DNA of 64,000 nucleotides from Acidobacteria bacterium UBA2994 (GTDB lineage Bacteria > Acidobacteriota > Vicinamibacteria > Vicinamibacterales > UBA8438), in NCBI GenBank assembly GCA_002346545.1, contig DEAA01000032.1, positions 26,435-90,434 of the forward strand, written 5' to 3'. Below, piece by piece: positions 1-8,832 of this stretch. Position 1 is the first letter of the stretch; every line of letters begins with the position of its first letter. Below the pieces are notes generated by a model that was not told where the DNA came from, did not search any database, and saw only the letters and a list, made by a program, of their open reading frames with translations. The position numbers were made by a program, and so were the translations under genes.

Positions 1-783
1 GACCCGGTCACGTACCACGATCGGCGGCGAGTTGATGGAGTAGAGCATCGCATTGAGGTAGTCGCGCGCCTCTCGTTCCACCCGGGGAATGCCCACCATG
101 GCGTCGACCATGCCGCTGCCGTCCGAACCGAAATCTGCGCACGGTCGTCCAATCTCCGCATCGACGCACACGAGGTAACCGTTTCCGGTGCCCCAGAAGA
201 TCCGCTCGTCCTCCTCGCCGTCGGTCCAGTACGCCACCCCGCGCTGAGTCCAGGGGCTGCTCATCGAAGGTGTGCCCTCTTCGTATGTCTTGGGGTTGAA
301 CACCCAGATCGTCTCGCCGGTCTGCGCGTCTACGGCCACGCCTTGTGAGAGCGGTGTATTGAAGTAGAGGACGCCGTCTACCATGAGCGGCGTGGCCTGC
401 AGGCGGGAGAGGTTGGGCGGCTGGCTGCTTCGGTACAGGTTGGGCGTGTCCTCAACTAGCGACTCGACGATGGTATCGAGGGGGGCCCACCACTCACTGC
501 CGTCAGGCATGGTGCGGCTGACGAGCCGGTCGACGGTTAGCCACTCCCAGGCAATCTCGAGCTGGCTGAAGTTGCTCGCGTCGATCTGGTCCAGCGGTGA
601 GTACTTCGTCCCGGCGATGTCGCCGGCGTAGCTGCGCCACTCCCCGTTCTCGGTGCCGTAGCTTTGCCAGGGCCCGTCAGACGAGCTGTTCTGCGCTGCG
701 GACAGGGATGCGCTGGCGATCAACGCGGCGAGGCACCGCACGACCCGGGCGAGACACACTGCAGACGAGGGGAGGTTGTTCAT
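1..783 (-). CDS. PQQ-dependent dehydrogenase, C-terminus beyond window
   Basis: Partial quinoprotein dehydrogenase of about 261 codons; the reading frame runs open off the left edge. The ATG at 783-781 begins a hydrophobic signal peptide, followed by the family opening 'GEWRSYAGD' and 'KYSPLDQI', which is shared with the paralogs at 2178, 12421 and 48214. Further on come the first propeller blades and a 'DERIFWGTG' stretch matching the protein at 12421-14517, its closest relative here. The family oxidises alcohols or sugars in the periplasm using pyrroloquinoline quinone. It lies 31 bases downstream of the 3-hydroxyacyl-CoA dehydrogenase gene on the same strand and could be cotranscribed with it. 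An upstream ATG at about 794 is closed by a stop three codons later, which supports the chosen start. The active-site region lies outside the window, so substrate cannot be inferred. Confidence 0.88.
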   Translation of the reverse strand, partial: MNNLPSSAVCLARVVRCLAALIASASLSAAQNSSSDGPWQSYGTENGEWRSYAGDIAGTKYSPLDQIDASNFSQLEIAWEWLTVDRLVSRTMPDGSEWWAPLDTIVESLVEDTPNLYRSSQPPNLSRLQATPLMVDGVLYFNTPLSQGVAVDAQTGETIWVFNPKTYEEGTPSMSSPWTQRGVAYWTDGEEDERIFWGTGNGYLVCVDAEIGRPCADFGSDGSGMVDAMVGIPRVEREARDYLNAMLYSINSPPIVVRDRV

Positions 784-814
784 CAGCGGAGCATGCCTAT
801 CGTAAAGACGGAGG

Positions 815-2095
815 TCAAGCGGTTGTGGGTATGTCGAGTCTCGCGGCGAGGTCGAGCAGTGCATCCGACATGTGACGCCGCCAGGCCTCAGCCGACTCTG
901 GCGTCCAGCTGTAGAACCCCTGGCCCACCTTGACGCCCAGCTCGCCCGCTTTCACCTTCTGGCGCAGCAGTCCCGGTATCTCACGCTTGTTCGACAGGAG
1001 GGGGAGGTGTTCTTCCAGCAGCGCCCGGGTGGCGTAGGCGCCGGCCGCGCTGGCCTGCGCGAACGGACCGGCATCCGGAAGGCGGCGACCGATCTCGGCG
1101 CTGACGACCGCATCCACCTCGGCTGGGCTCCCCAGGCCGTCTTCGACCACCGCGATCGCCTCTCGGAGGACGGCTGCTTGCAGGCGGTTACCGATAAATC
1201 CCTGGATCTCGCCGTTGAGCGGGGCCAGCTGCTTGCCAAGCGCGCGGTAGAGCGCGGTGATGGTGGCCGCGGTCTGGTCCGAAGTTGCGGGCCCGCGGAT
1301 TAGTTCCACGCCCGGAAGAAGATGCGGCGGGTTGAAGTAGTGGATACCGATTACCTGAGCGGGTCGCGACGTTGTCGAGGCATACGAGCTGGGTAGAAAG
1401 GTAGAGGTGTTCGAGGCCAGGATGGCGTGCGCGGGCGCATAGACGTCGAGCTCGCCAAAAATACGCTGCTTGAGCTCCCGGTTCTCCGAAGCCGCTTCGA
1501 CGACCAGGTCGGCCGCGTTGGCGCACTCACGAAGCTCAGTCGTTGTACGGATCCGGCCGAGTGCTGCATTAACGTCCGCGTCAGACAGCTGCCTGGTGAG
1601 GGCCAGGGCCTGCAAACCCACCCGCGCTCGGTCGACGGCCTGCGTCAGCAGTTCAGAGGAGATGTCGTGCAGGTACACGTCGCGGCCGGCCGCCGCGAAC
1701 TCCAGGGCGATGCCGTGACCCATCAGTCCGGCGCCGACCACGGCCACCCGCTGAACGGACTTGGCAGCGCCACTGTCGGCACCGTCGGTTTCGACCGGTG
1801 TGGCGACGCTGGCACTCGCGAGGATCGTGTCGAGCGCGTCCAGAGTGGTGGTGGCGTTCGAGATCTCCCGCACTAGTTCGCCGACGATAACCTGCACAAG
1901 GTCCCAGCCAATCTGTTCCCAGATGGCGAAGGGCCCAGCGACCGAAAGACGGCGACCCACGGTGGTTCGGACCACCGTGTCGACGGCCCCCGGGGTGGCG
2001 ACGCCTCGAGCCACCAACGCCAGTGATTCTCGGAGGAGCGCACACCGTACCCGTGCTTCGATGGTGGCGGCGTGTTCCGGTTGGGATGAGGTCAT
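815..2095 (-). CDS. 3-hydroxyacyl-CoA dehydrogenase with an extra N-terminal C-domain copy
   Basis: A 426-residue cytoplasmic enzyme predicted to oxidise L-3-hydroxyacyl-CoA with NAD+ (beta-oxidation type). The Rossmann motif GAGLMGHG is at residues 121-128, the 'NTST' region is near 229, the catalytic-type His252 lies in 'IHYFNPPH', and 'GFIGNRL' near 299 opens the helical dimerisation domain. The unusual feature is residues 17-60, which read 'LRESLALV', 'GRRLSVAGPF' and closely repeat residues 306-348, 'LREAIAVV', 'GRRLPDAGPF'. A partial C-terminal (3HCDH) domain therefore stands in front of the NAD domain. No in-frame start exists further upstream before a stop, so the N-terminus is genuine as sequenced. 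It could be a functional rearrangement or the fused end of a decayed tandem copy. The next gene downstream is the truncated PQQ dehydrogenase. Confidence 0.9.
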   Translation of the reverse strand: MTSSQPEHAATIEARVRCALLRESLALVARGVATPGAVDTVVRTTVGRRLSVAGPFAIWEQIGWDLVQVIVGELVREISNATTTLDALDTILASASVATPVETDGADSGAAKSVQRVAVVGAGLMGHGIALEFAAAGRDVYLHDISSELLTQAVDRARVGLQALALTRQLSDADVNAALGRIRTTTELRECANAADLVVEAASENRELKQRIFGELDVYAPAHAILASNTSTFLPSSYASTTSRPAQVIGIHYFNPPHLLPGVELIRGPATSDQTAATITALYRALGKQLAPLNGEIQGFIGNRLQAAVLREAIAVVEDGLGSPAEVDAVVSAEIGRRLPDAGPFAQASAAGAYATRALLEEHLPLLSNKREIPGLLRQKVKAGELGVKVGQGFYSWTPESAEAWRRHMSDALLDLAARLDIPTTA

Positions 2096-2177
2096 GGTGG
2101 CGCCGGTCGGTCTAGCGGCCGGCGCATTGTAGTATGGCTACCTTAGACCGGCTGTTAGACACCTCGTGGAGGGACTC

Positions 2178-4208
2178 GTGAGATCTTGTTTTTCGTTCGT
2201 CGTACCAAGCGCTCTTGTGGCGGCACTGCTCGTCCCGCTTCCGGTTCAGGCCCAGTACGGGGCGGTCGATGGAGAGTGGCACGCCTATGCCGGCGACAAC
2301 GGTGGTACCAAGTACTCGGGGCTTGACCAGATTACGGCCGACAATTTTTCAAGTCTGGGGATCGTGTGGCGGGCCACGACCCCGGATGCCGACCTCGACT
2401 TCGATGCAATTGCGGCGGAGCTCGTGCGCCGGGGCCGGCTGGGCGAATTTCCGGGCGACTCCACTAATCCCGACTACGGCCTATCGCTCCGGCTCTTCAA
2501 AGCGACGCCGGTCATGGCTGACGGACTGCTCTATGCGCCGACGCCACTGAGTCTTGGTGGTGCGTGGGACGCCGGTACTGGCGAGCGGGTGTGGGTGTAC
2601 GACCCGGAGAGCCATTTCGACGGACCACCGGCCAGCCGGGCCAATATGCGGGGCGGCGCCTACTGGAAAGACGGCGACGTCGAGCGCGTTTACTGGGGTA
2701 CTACCGACGGCTATCTGATCAGTGTCGACGCCAAGACTGGAGAGCCGGCGACCGAATTTGGGGACAACGGCAAGGTTGACCTTTTCACCGGCGTGCCACG
2801 GGCCGAGCGGGATACCTACGACCGTCGTGGCCGTCACTGGATCTCGGTGACGTCGCCGCCGACCGTCTCCAATGGGGTGGTCGTGACCCCGGTCACTATC
2901 TCCGACTACGTCGTCGCGAAGGAAGCGCCCCCAGGGTGGGTGAAAGGGATCGACGCGGTCACGGGCGAGGTGAAGTGGGTGTTCCGCACGGTTCCCGATG
3001 GTGACGATTTCGGCTCGGACACCTGGGCCAATGAGTCGTGGCGCTACTCAGGGAACACCAACGTTTGGGCCGCCATGGGGGCCGACGACGAAGCAGGCAT
3101 CGTCTATCTGCCCACTAGTACGCCGACCAGTGACTACTACGGCGGGCACCGGATCGGTGACAACCTGTTCGCCGAGAGCATCGTGGCCGTCGACATCCTC
3201 ACTGGTCAGCGCCTCTGGCATTTCCAGGCCGTGCATCACGGCGTGTGGGACTACGACTTTCCGACCCATCCCAATCTGGTCGATGTGACGGTCGACGGGC
3301 GCGAGGTCAAGATGCTGGCGCAGGTGAGTAAACAGGGTTTCACTTACGTCTTCGACCGCATCACGGGCGAGCCGGTCTGGCCGATCGAGGAGCGTCCGGT
3401 CGAGACCGACACCAACCTCGAGGGTGAGGTGCTGTCCGAGACCCAGCCGTTCCCGACCAAGCCGCCGGCCTTCGAGTATCAGGGGGTCAGCATCGATGAC
3501 CTAGTCGATTTCACTCCCGAGATCCGAGCGCTGGCGGTGGAGACGGTGAAGGACTTTCGGCTGGGGCCGCTCTATTCGCCGCCAATGCGCACCATCGATG
3601 GGGTAACACAGGGCACCATTCAGCGACCGGCCATTGATGGCGGCGCCAACCTGCAGGGCTCTGGCGTGGACCCGGAGACTGGAGTCCTCTACGTGCCGTC
3701 GAATAACTCGTTCTCGGTGCTGAAGTACTTCACGCCTGACCCGGCCGAAGGTGGAAATCTGCGCTATACACAAAGTGGATTCGGCAGTGGACGTCAGCCG
3801 CGGATGCCGCAGGGGCTGCCGCTCTTTAAACCGCCCTATTCACGGGTGACGGCCATCGACCTAAACCAGGGCGACATCTCGTGGATGCAGCCCAACGGCG
3901 ATGGCGACCGGTTCCGTAACCATCCCCGGCTGCGCGATCTGAACCTGCCGTCGCTTGGTGGCGATGGACGCGGCGGTCCGGTCATCACCAAGACGCTGCT
4001 GATTAGCGCGTTAACCGCAGGAGGAAGCGACGGCGGGCCGCGGCTGATCGCCCGAGACAAGGTGACGGGCGAGATCGTAGGTTCGGTCGACTTGCCAGCC
4101 GGCGCGCTCGGCACGCCGATGACCTACATGCACGAGGGGCGGCAGTACATCGGGCTCACCATTGGCGGCGAGACGCCGGAGTTGATCGCGATGGCGGTGC
4201 CAGAGTAG
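2178..4208 (+). CDS. PQQ-dependent dehydrogenase (quinoprotein, GCD/ADH-like)
   Basis: A 676-residue exported quinoprotein, predicted to oxidise a sugar or alcohol in the periplasm. The start is GTG 2178, because GGAGGG at 2168-2173 sits five bases upstream; a GTG at 2166 is also in frame but overlaps this site. The signal peptide ends near 'VQAQYG'. Propeller repeats carry the 'TGE/TGQ...W' signature. The active-site segment 'HHGVWDYDFP' places an Asp at residue 358, matching the catalytic Asp of membrane glucose dehydrogenase, and a Lys 27 residues later ('VSKQGF') matches its partner Lys. The protein ends with the usual 'YMHEGRQYI' blade. It has no heme c CxxCH motif and no transmembrane anchor besides the signal, so the electron acceptor is separate. 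It is divergent from the hydroxyacyl-CoA dehydrogenase gene and followed by an MFS transporter 103 bases on. Confidence 0.92.
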   Translation: MRSCFSFVVPSALVAALLVPLPVQAQYGAVDGEWHAYAGDNGGTKYSGLDQITADNFSSLGIVWRATTPDADLDFDAIAAELVRRGRLGEFPGDSTNPDYGLSLRLFKATPVMADGLLYAPTPLSLGGAWDAGTGERVWVYDPESHFDGPPASRANMRGGAYWKDGDVERVYWGTTDGYLISVDAKTGEPATEFGDNGKVDLFTGVPRAERDTYDRRGRHWISVTSPPTVSNGVVVTPVTISDYVVAKEAPPGWVKGIDAVTGEVKWVFRTVPDGDDFGSDTWANESWRYSGNTNVWAAMGADDEAGIVYLPTSTPTSDYYGGHRIGDNLFAESIVAVDILTGQRLWHFQAVHHGVWDYDFPTHPNLVDVTVDGREVKMLAQVSKQGFTYVFDRITGEPVWPIEERPVETDTNLEGEVLSETQPFPTKPPAFEYQGVSIDDLVDFTPEIRALAVETVKDFRLGPLYSPPMRTIDGVTQGTIQRPAIDGGANLQGSGVDPETGVLYVPSNNSFSVLKYFTPDPAEGGNLRYTQSGFGSGRQPRMPQGLPLFKPPYSRVTAIDLNQGDISWMQPNGDGDRFRNHPRLRDLNLPSLGGDGRGGPVITKTLLISALTAGGSDGGPRLIARDKVTGEIVGSVDLPAGALGTPMTYMHEGRQYIGLTIGGETPELIAMAVPE

Positions 4209-4311
4209 CCGGTAGCGGCGCCCTACACCCGGCTCGTCGGTGCGTGTCGTGCGGTCTCTGCTGCACGGTGCTTCTTGTCAGTAGCTTCCCAGTCCGAAAA
4301 CTATCAGTGTG

Positions 4312-5523
4312 ATGACGCGAAGCAAGCTCAAGCCGGCGCTACCGGTCGTGGTGGGAGGTTGCCTGCTTGTGATGCTGTCGTTCGGCTATCGCGCCGGATT
4401 CGGACTGTTCATGCAGCCGATGTCCGAGGCGCGCGGATGGGGCCGCGACGTGCTGTCGATGGCGCTGGCGGTGCAGAACCTGGCGTGGGGGGGTATCGCG
4501 GTGCTGGCCGGCGGCATCGCCGACCGCTATGGCAACTTGCGAGTGCTGCTTGCGGGCGTGGTTCTCTACGCCGGTGGCATGTGGGGGATGTCGCAGGTCA
4601 CGACCGAGCTGGGGATCATCTCGACCGCCGGTCTGCTGGTAGGGGCCGGGGTGGCTGGCACCTCGTTCGGCATCGTGTTACCCGCCTTTGCGCGGGCGGT
4701 GCCGGCAGACCGCCGTGCCTGGGCGCTGGGGCTTGGCACCGCTGCCGGGAGTGTGGGGCAGTTTCTCGTGGTGCCGGTGATTCAGGAGCTCATCGGATGG
4801 GTGGGCTGGATGCAGTCGCTTCAGATCCTTGGGTTGTCGGCATTCGTCATGGTGGCCTTCGCGTTGCCGCTGGCTTCTTTTAGCGGAGCTGCTGAGGGTG
4901 GCGCCGCCGAGCCGATCCCGATGCGGCAGGTCTTGGGCCGTGCGCTCGGGGTCCGCTCCTATCAGTTACTCGTCGCGGGGTTCTTCGTATGCGGCTTCCA
5001 TGTGGCGTTCATCACGGTCCATATGCCGGCGTATCTGGTCGATCTCGGTTTCACTCCGCGCATCGGAGCATGGAGCATCAGCCTGATCGGTCTCTTCAAC
5101 ATCGTGGGCGCCTACGTCTCCGGCATCGCCTCGGGACGGCATCCGCAGCGGAAGATTCTCGCCGGACTCTACCTGGGTCGGGTCGCGGCCATCGGTCTGT
5201 TTCTGGCGATTCCGATCTCGCTCGCCAGTGTCGTGGTGTTTAGTTCGTTGATGGGCTTGCTGTGGCTGGCCACCGTACCTCCCACCTCAGGATTGGTGGC
5301 CGAGTTTTTCGGCACGCGCTACATGACGCTGCTCTACGGGCTAGTTTTTCTCAGCCACCAGGTAGGTAGTTTCATTGGGATCTGGCTGGGCGGATGGCTG
5401 TACGCGAATGTCGGGAATTACAACGGTATTTGGATCGCGGGGATGATCCTTGGCGCGGTCGCCGCGGCGCTGCATTGGCCAATCGAAGAGCGGAGCCACG
5501 CGGCACAGCTCAAGACGGCCTAA
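4312..5523 (+). CDS. Major facilitator superfamily transporter (monocarboxylate/OFA-like)
   Basis: An inner-membrane carrier of about 403 residues with roughly twelve hydrophobic segments arranged as two halves around a central loop near residues 190-205. Segment two carries 'GGIADRYGN', the loop 2-3 signature of the superfamily. The overall pattern, including 'QPMSEARGWGRDVLSMALAVQN' split over the first loop, is typical of oxalate/formate and monocarboxylate porters. ATG 4312 is chosen over the adjoining in-frame GTG 4309; no strong Shine-Dalgarno is visible for either. It follows the PQQ dehydrogenase on the same strand, so it may import the acid produced by that enzyme, but this is inference from position only. 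Confidence 0.85.
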   Translation: MTRSKLKPALPVVVGGCLLVMLSFGYRAGFGLFMQPMSEARGWGRDVLSMALAVQNLAWGGIAVLAGGIADRYGNLRVLLAGVVLYAGGMWGMSQVTTELGIISTAGLLVGAGVAGTSFGIVLPAFARAVPADRRAWALGLGTAAGSVGQFLVVPVIQELIGWVGWMQSLQILGLSAFVMVAFALPLASFSGAAEGGAAEPIPMRQVLGRALGVRSYQLLVAGFFVCGFHVAFITVHMPAYLVDLGFTPRIGAWSISLIGLFNIVGAYVSGIASGRHPQRKILAGLYLGRVAAIGLFLAIPISLASVVVFSSLMGLLWLATVPPTSGLVAEFFGTRYMTLLYGLVFLSHQVGSFIGIWLGGWLYANVGNYNGIWIAGMILGAVAAALHWPIEERSHAAQLKTA

Positions 5524-5825
5524 GCGTAGCGTCCTAGGGTAAGGCCAGCGCGACCAGCTGGGGCGGACAGGAGCCGTCCCCTCGCCGGCCGGCGTTGCTG
5601 ACTGGGCGCGGGCGCCAGGCAGCGGCACCGGTAGGCAAGAGAGCGCTGCCGCTATCTTCCTTGACGCCAGCATGTTGAGCGCTGACGAGGATAGCGACAT
5701 GAACCCGCCTGGTGCCGACCTCGGCTGACGGTGGTCGTCTAGTTATCCAATGCGGCCCGTGCGAGTGGGTCACCGACTTCGAAGTGATCCACTAGGAGTG
5801 TTGACTGTTGGACAGGGCGATAGTC
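5524..5825. other. Intergenic stretch without recognised gene
   Basis: About 300 bases between the transporter stop and the SDR remnant. Short open frames exist on both strands but none has a plausible ribosome site, signal peptide or family motif. I see no clear terminator or RNA gene here. Confidence 0.4.
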
Positions 5826-5951
5826 TCATGAGCGCCTGTCTGATCCCATTCCGTAACGCGTCGGCGCCCGCTTCGTGGCGTGGTAGATCGAGTTGAAGGG
5901 GAAGATCACCAGTCCACCGAGCGCAGTGGCGGTGATGTCCAGCCCCACTCT
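5826..5951 (-). pseudogene. Remnant of a short-chain dehydrogenase/reductase
   Basis: On the minus strand the frame reads 'ITATALGGLVIFPFNSIYH' followed by 'ATKRAP' and soon a TGA at 5828-5826. This matches the SDR block 'GGR.xFPFNSLYHATKWA', including the catalytic Tyr-x-x-x-Lys (Y-H-A-T-K). Nothing resembling the N-terminal Rossmann part or the C-terminal half follows, and the fragment abuts the stop of the nucleoside hydrolase gene. I read it as a decayed internal fragment of about 40 codons. The match is by eye and short, so a chance resemblance is not excluded. Confidence 0.5.
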
Positions 5952-6942
5952 ACAGCGTGGCCAGCTTCTCGAACAGATCGTGGAAGACGGCGTCGCGGAA
6001 GACGTTGTTGGCCACCCTGATCGAGTGACGTCCGGTGTCTGACTCCCATCGCATGTCGTCGGTTAGCACCGGGCTGTCAACGATCTCAGACGGTACCCAC
6101 TCCGGGTTGATTAGCCAGGCGATGGCCGAGATGTCCCAGATCACCTTCGACCAAGGGTAGGTATCGGTCCGTCGGCCGCGGTTCATGGCCCGGGCGTAGT
6201 ACTGCAGGAACTGGCCGTGGAGATAGTCTCCCAGCAGTGACCGTCCCTGGAGCTGTTCGGTCAATTCCGGGACCGTGGTTCGGAGATGTTCCGACACGTT
6301 CTTGGTCGGAATTTGCACAAGTGGCACGCCGCTATCGAAGAGCACCTGTGAGGCGATGACGTCCTGTTGGAGATTGAACTCGCGTGCCGACGGCCAATAG
6401 TGGGTGGTTCCGCCAAGCCAAACGACGACGATGCGTTCCTTGATCCGCGGCTCCATCAGTATCGCCGACGACACGTTGACAGGGCCTCCGATGGTCAGGA
6501 CATACAGCGGTTCGTCGCCGCTGTTCATCGCCTTGTTGATTAGATCGCGCGCCGCCGGACTGTCGATCGGACGGTCGACGCTCTCGAAGTAGCGGTCGGA
6601 GCCACGGAGCACGATTCTCTCGTCGATATCAGGGAAGAAGGCGAGCAGCCGGAGAATCTCTTTGTAGCTCTGCTCCATCCCGACGGCCGCGGTCGGCGAC
6701 AGAGCGTTGACGAACGGTGCCGCATAGATCGCCTTGACATCCATCCGGTCGGGCGACAGGAGGCTGTAGGCCACCGCATACTGGTCATCGATCTCGTTGA
6801 AAGTGTCGGTGTCGAGCACCACCTGCAACCGTCCTGGTGGAGGCAGCGCCAGTCGGCGCTCGAGGTCGACGGGCTGGGCGCGGACCGTCTGGGCGACGGC
6901 AAGCGTGGCAGTGGCTTGAAACAGCTGGCGGCGGGTGAGCAT
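5950..6942 (-). CDS. Exported nucleoside hydrolase-like protein
   Basis: A 330-residue protein of the inosine-uridine-preferring nucleoside hydrolase fold, which cleaves the N-glycosidic bond of ribonucleosides. The Ca2+-binding aspartate cluster appears as 'DTDTFNEIDDQYA' at residues 44-56, two residues longer than the usual DTDxxxDD spacing. The 'GGPVNVSSA' segment matches the substrate-binding Asn loop, and an Asp in 'VIWDISAIAW' matches the late active-site region. The N-terminus 'LTRRQLFQATATLAV' followed by 'RAQ' looks like a Tat-type export signal, so it probably acts in the periplasm on scavenged nucleosides. It is divergent from the PQQ dehydrogenase at 7036, with 93 bases between them. 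The altered motif spacing makes true nucleosidase activity likely but not certain. Confidence 0.82.
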   Translation of the reverse strand: MLTRRQLFQATATLAVAQTVRAQPVDLERRLALPPPGRLQVVLDTDTFNEIDDQYAVAYSLLSPDRMDVKAIYAAPFVNALSPTAAVGMEQSYKEILRLLAFFPDIDERIVLRGSDRYFESVDRPIDSPAARDLINKAMNSGDEPLYVLTIGGPVNVSSAILMEPRIKERIVVVWLGGTTHYWPSAREFNLQQDVIASQVLFDSGVPLVQIPTKNVSEHLRTTVPELTEQLQGRSLLGDYLHGQFLQYYARAMNRGRRTDTYPWSKVIWDISAIAWLINPEWVPSEIVDSPVLTDDMRWESDTGRHSIRVANNVFRDAVFHDLFEKLATL

Positions 6943-7035
6943 ACCCAGGATTCTAGCTCTAGAGGGAGGGCGCTAGGTTGGCCACCCGGTGCTTACCTCG
7001 GTAGAAACCCAACGCTCCGGTATGATGCGGGCATC

Positions 7036-8829
7036 ATGACCACATCCATCTCGTTGGCCCGGTTCCAGGCGGTTCTGGGCGTGCTGCTGTGTCTGGCTAC
7101 TTCCGGAATCGCGCAGCCGGCCAGCGACGACTTCGTCCCGGTGACTGACGCCATGCTTCGCGATCCCGACCCCGGAGATTGGCTCATGGCGCACCGTACC
7201 TATGACTTTCACGGGTTCAGTCCGCTCGATCAGATCGACCGTGACAATGTGGGTGAGCTGCGGCTGGTCTGGATGCGCGCCATGGACGAGGGCCCCCAGC
7301 AGTTCCGGCCGCTGGTCTATGACGGGGTCATGTACATCGCCAACCCGGGCAGCGATCATCTGCAGGCCATCGATGCCACGACAGGTGACCTCGTCTGGGA
7401 TTACCGCTGGGCCGCGCCGGCGGACCTGCGAGAGTACTCGCAACTCGGCAACCGGACCCGCAGTCTCGCCATCTACGGGCGGAACATTCTGCACCTGACG
7501 GCAGATTCGCACATCATCGCGGTGGATGCCCGGACCGGCGAGCTGGCCTGGGAGAGCGAGATGTCCGATCACCAGAGCGGTATGTCCCATTCGTCCGGTG
7601 CCATGGTCATCGACGGGCAGGTGATGAGCGGTCGCGCGTGCAGCCCGCGTCCCGATTCTGGCCGCTGCTTCATCGCGTCGAACGATGCGTCGACTGGAGC
7701 CGAAGCATGGCGGTTCTACACCGCCGCGGGGGCAGATGACCCGGGTGGACAGACCTGGGGTGGTGTGCCGGCCTCGCGTCGCGGACACGTGTCGCCTTGG
7801 GGACTCCCGGGGAGTTACGACCCGGACCTTGGACTCGTCTACTGGGGCATTGCGGTGCCCTCGCCCTACACCCGCATCATGCGGCACGGGGCGTGGGACA
7901 TTGGCGACAGCACGCCGTGCGAGCTGTACTCCAACTCGACGGTGGCGCTTTCGGTCGAGACGGGCGCCCTTGACTGGTACTACCAGCACCTACCGTGTGA
8001 CGACTGGGATCAGGACTTCGTCCAGGAACGGACGTTGGTCGATCTCGTGGTGAATCCAGATCCTGAGGCGGTGCGCTGGATCAATCCGAAGATCGCCGGT
8101 AGTCCGCAGGAGCGGAAAGTGGTGGTCACGATGGGCGAGCCGGGGGGGCTCTTCGTGAACGACCGCGAGACGGGCGAGTTTCTCTGGGCGGCCCCGCTGC
8201 CATACACGTCGACCGAGCGTTTCGTTATCCGTGATATCGATCCGGCCACCGGACAGGTGTTTATCAACATGGACCTGGTGGCACGCGAAGTGGGGGAGCA
8301 GCACATCATTTGTGGTCACAACGTGAAGGGCTGGTGGTCGTGGTCCTATAGCGCGCAGACCGGCCTGCTCTACATCCCGTTTAACCGTTCCTGTTTGAAT
8401 CAGACAGCCAACGACCGAACCGTGACTGGCACCGGCCCTCGCTTTACGCAGCCCGAACCCGGTTTGGAGGAGGATGGTGACCTCACCGAGTTGCGCGCCA
8501 TTGACCTGTCGACTGGACGTGAGGCTTGGCGCTTCTCGCAGCGGGCGCCCAACGCCGGCTCGACGCTGGCGACTGGAGGCAACATCGTGTTCCACGGCGA
8601 CCTCAACCGCCGGTTCCGCGCGTTCGACGCCGAAACGGGCGAGATCTTGTGGCAGACCATACTAGGGAGTCAGATCACCGGTTATCCGGTGTCTTACATT
8701 GCTGATGGACGGCAATACGTCACCGTGCCGGTGGGTGGGGCGTCGATCTTCCGGATGGACCAGTACGCGCCTGAACTGGAGGCGCCCATCGGAAGCAACA
8801 TGCTGGTGACGTTCGCCCTGCCGAAATAG
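7036..8829 (+). CDS. PQQ-dependent alcohol dehydrogenase-like protein
   Basis: A 597-residue exported quinoprotein. ATG 7036 precedes a hydrophobic signal ending 'SGIAQ'; an in-frame start at 6916 would add 40 unlikely residues. The family opening here is 'VTDAMLRDPDPGDWLM' and 'GFSPLDQI', shared with the truncated gene at 63248, so these two form a subgroup distinct from the GEWRSYGGD proteins. The active-site segment 'CDDWDQDF' puts the catalytic Asp at residue 325, but the Lys found 27 residues later in the glucose-dehydrogenase-like paralogs is absent. Paired cysteines occur in 'RACSPRPDSGRCF'. No heme c motif is present. The gene ends three bases from the convergent stop of the unknown exported protein at 8833-9816. 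Confidence 0.9.
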   Translation: MTTSISLARFQAVLGVLLCLATSGIAQPASDDFVPVTDAMLRDPDPGDWLMAHRTYDFHGFSPLDQIDRDNVGELRLVWMRAMDEGPQQFRPLVYDGVMYIANPGSDHLQAIDATTGDLVWDYRWAAPADLREYSQLGNRTRSLAIYGRNILHLTADSHIIAVDARTGELAWESEMSDHQSGMSHSSGAMVIDGQVMSGRACSPRPDSGRCFIASNDASTGAEAWRFYTAAGADDPGGQTWGGVPASRRGHVSPWGLPGSYDPDLGLVYWGIAVPSPYTRIMRHGAWDIGDSTPCELYSNSTVALSVETGALDWYYQHLPCDDWDQDFVQERTLVDLVVNPDPEAVRWINPKIAGSPQERKVVVTMGEPGGLFVNDRETGEFLWAAPLPYTSTERFVIRDIDPATGQVFINMDLVAREVGEQHIICGHNVKGWWSWSYSAQTGLLYIPFNRSCLNQTANDRTVTGTGPRFTQPEPGLEEDGDLTELRAIDLSTGREAWRFSQRAPNAGSTLATGGNIVFHGDLNRRFRAFDAETGEILWQTILGSQITGYPVSYIADGRQYVTVPVGGASIFRMDQYAPELEAPIGSNMLVTFALPK

Positions 8830-8832
8830 CGA

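Noticed and set aside
872-1876. Long open frames opposite the hydroxyacyl-CoA dehydrogenase gene
   Set aside because: They are antisense shadows caused by high GC; translations lack domain motifs and ribosome sites, and the minus-strand gene is a clear family member.
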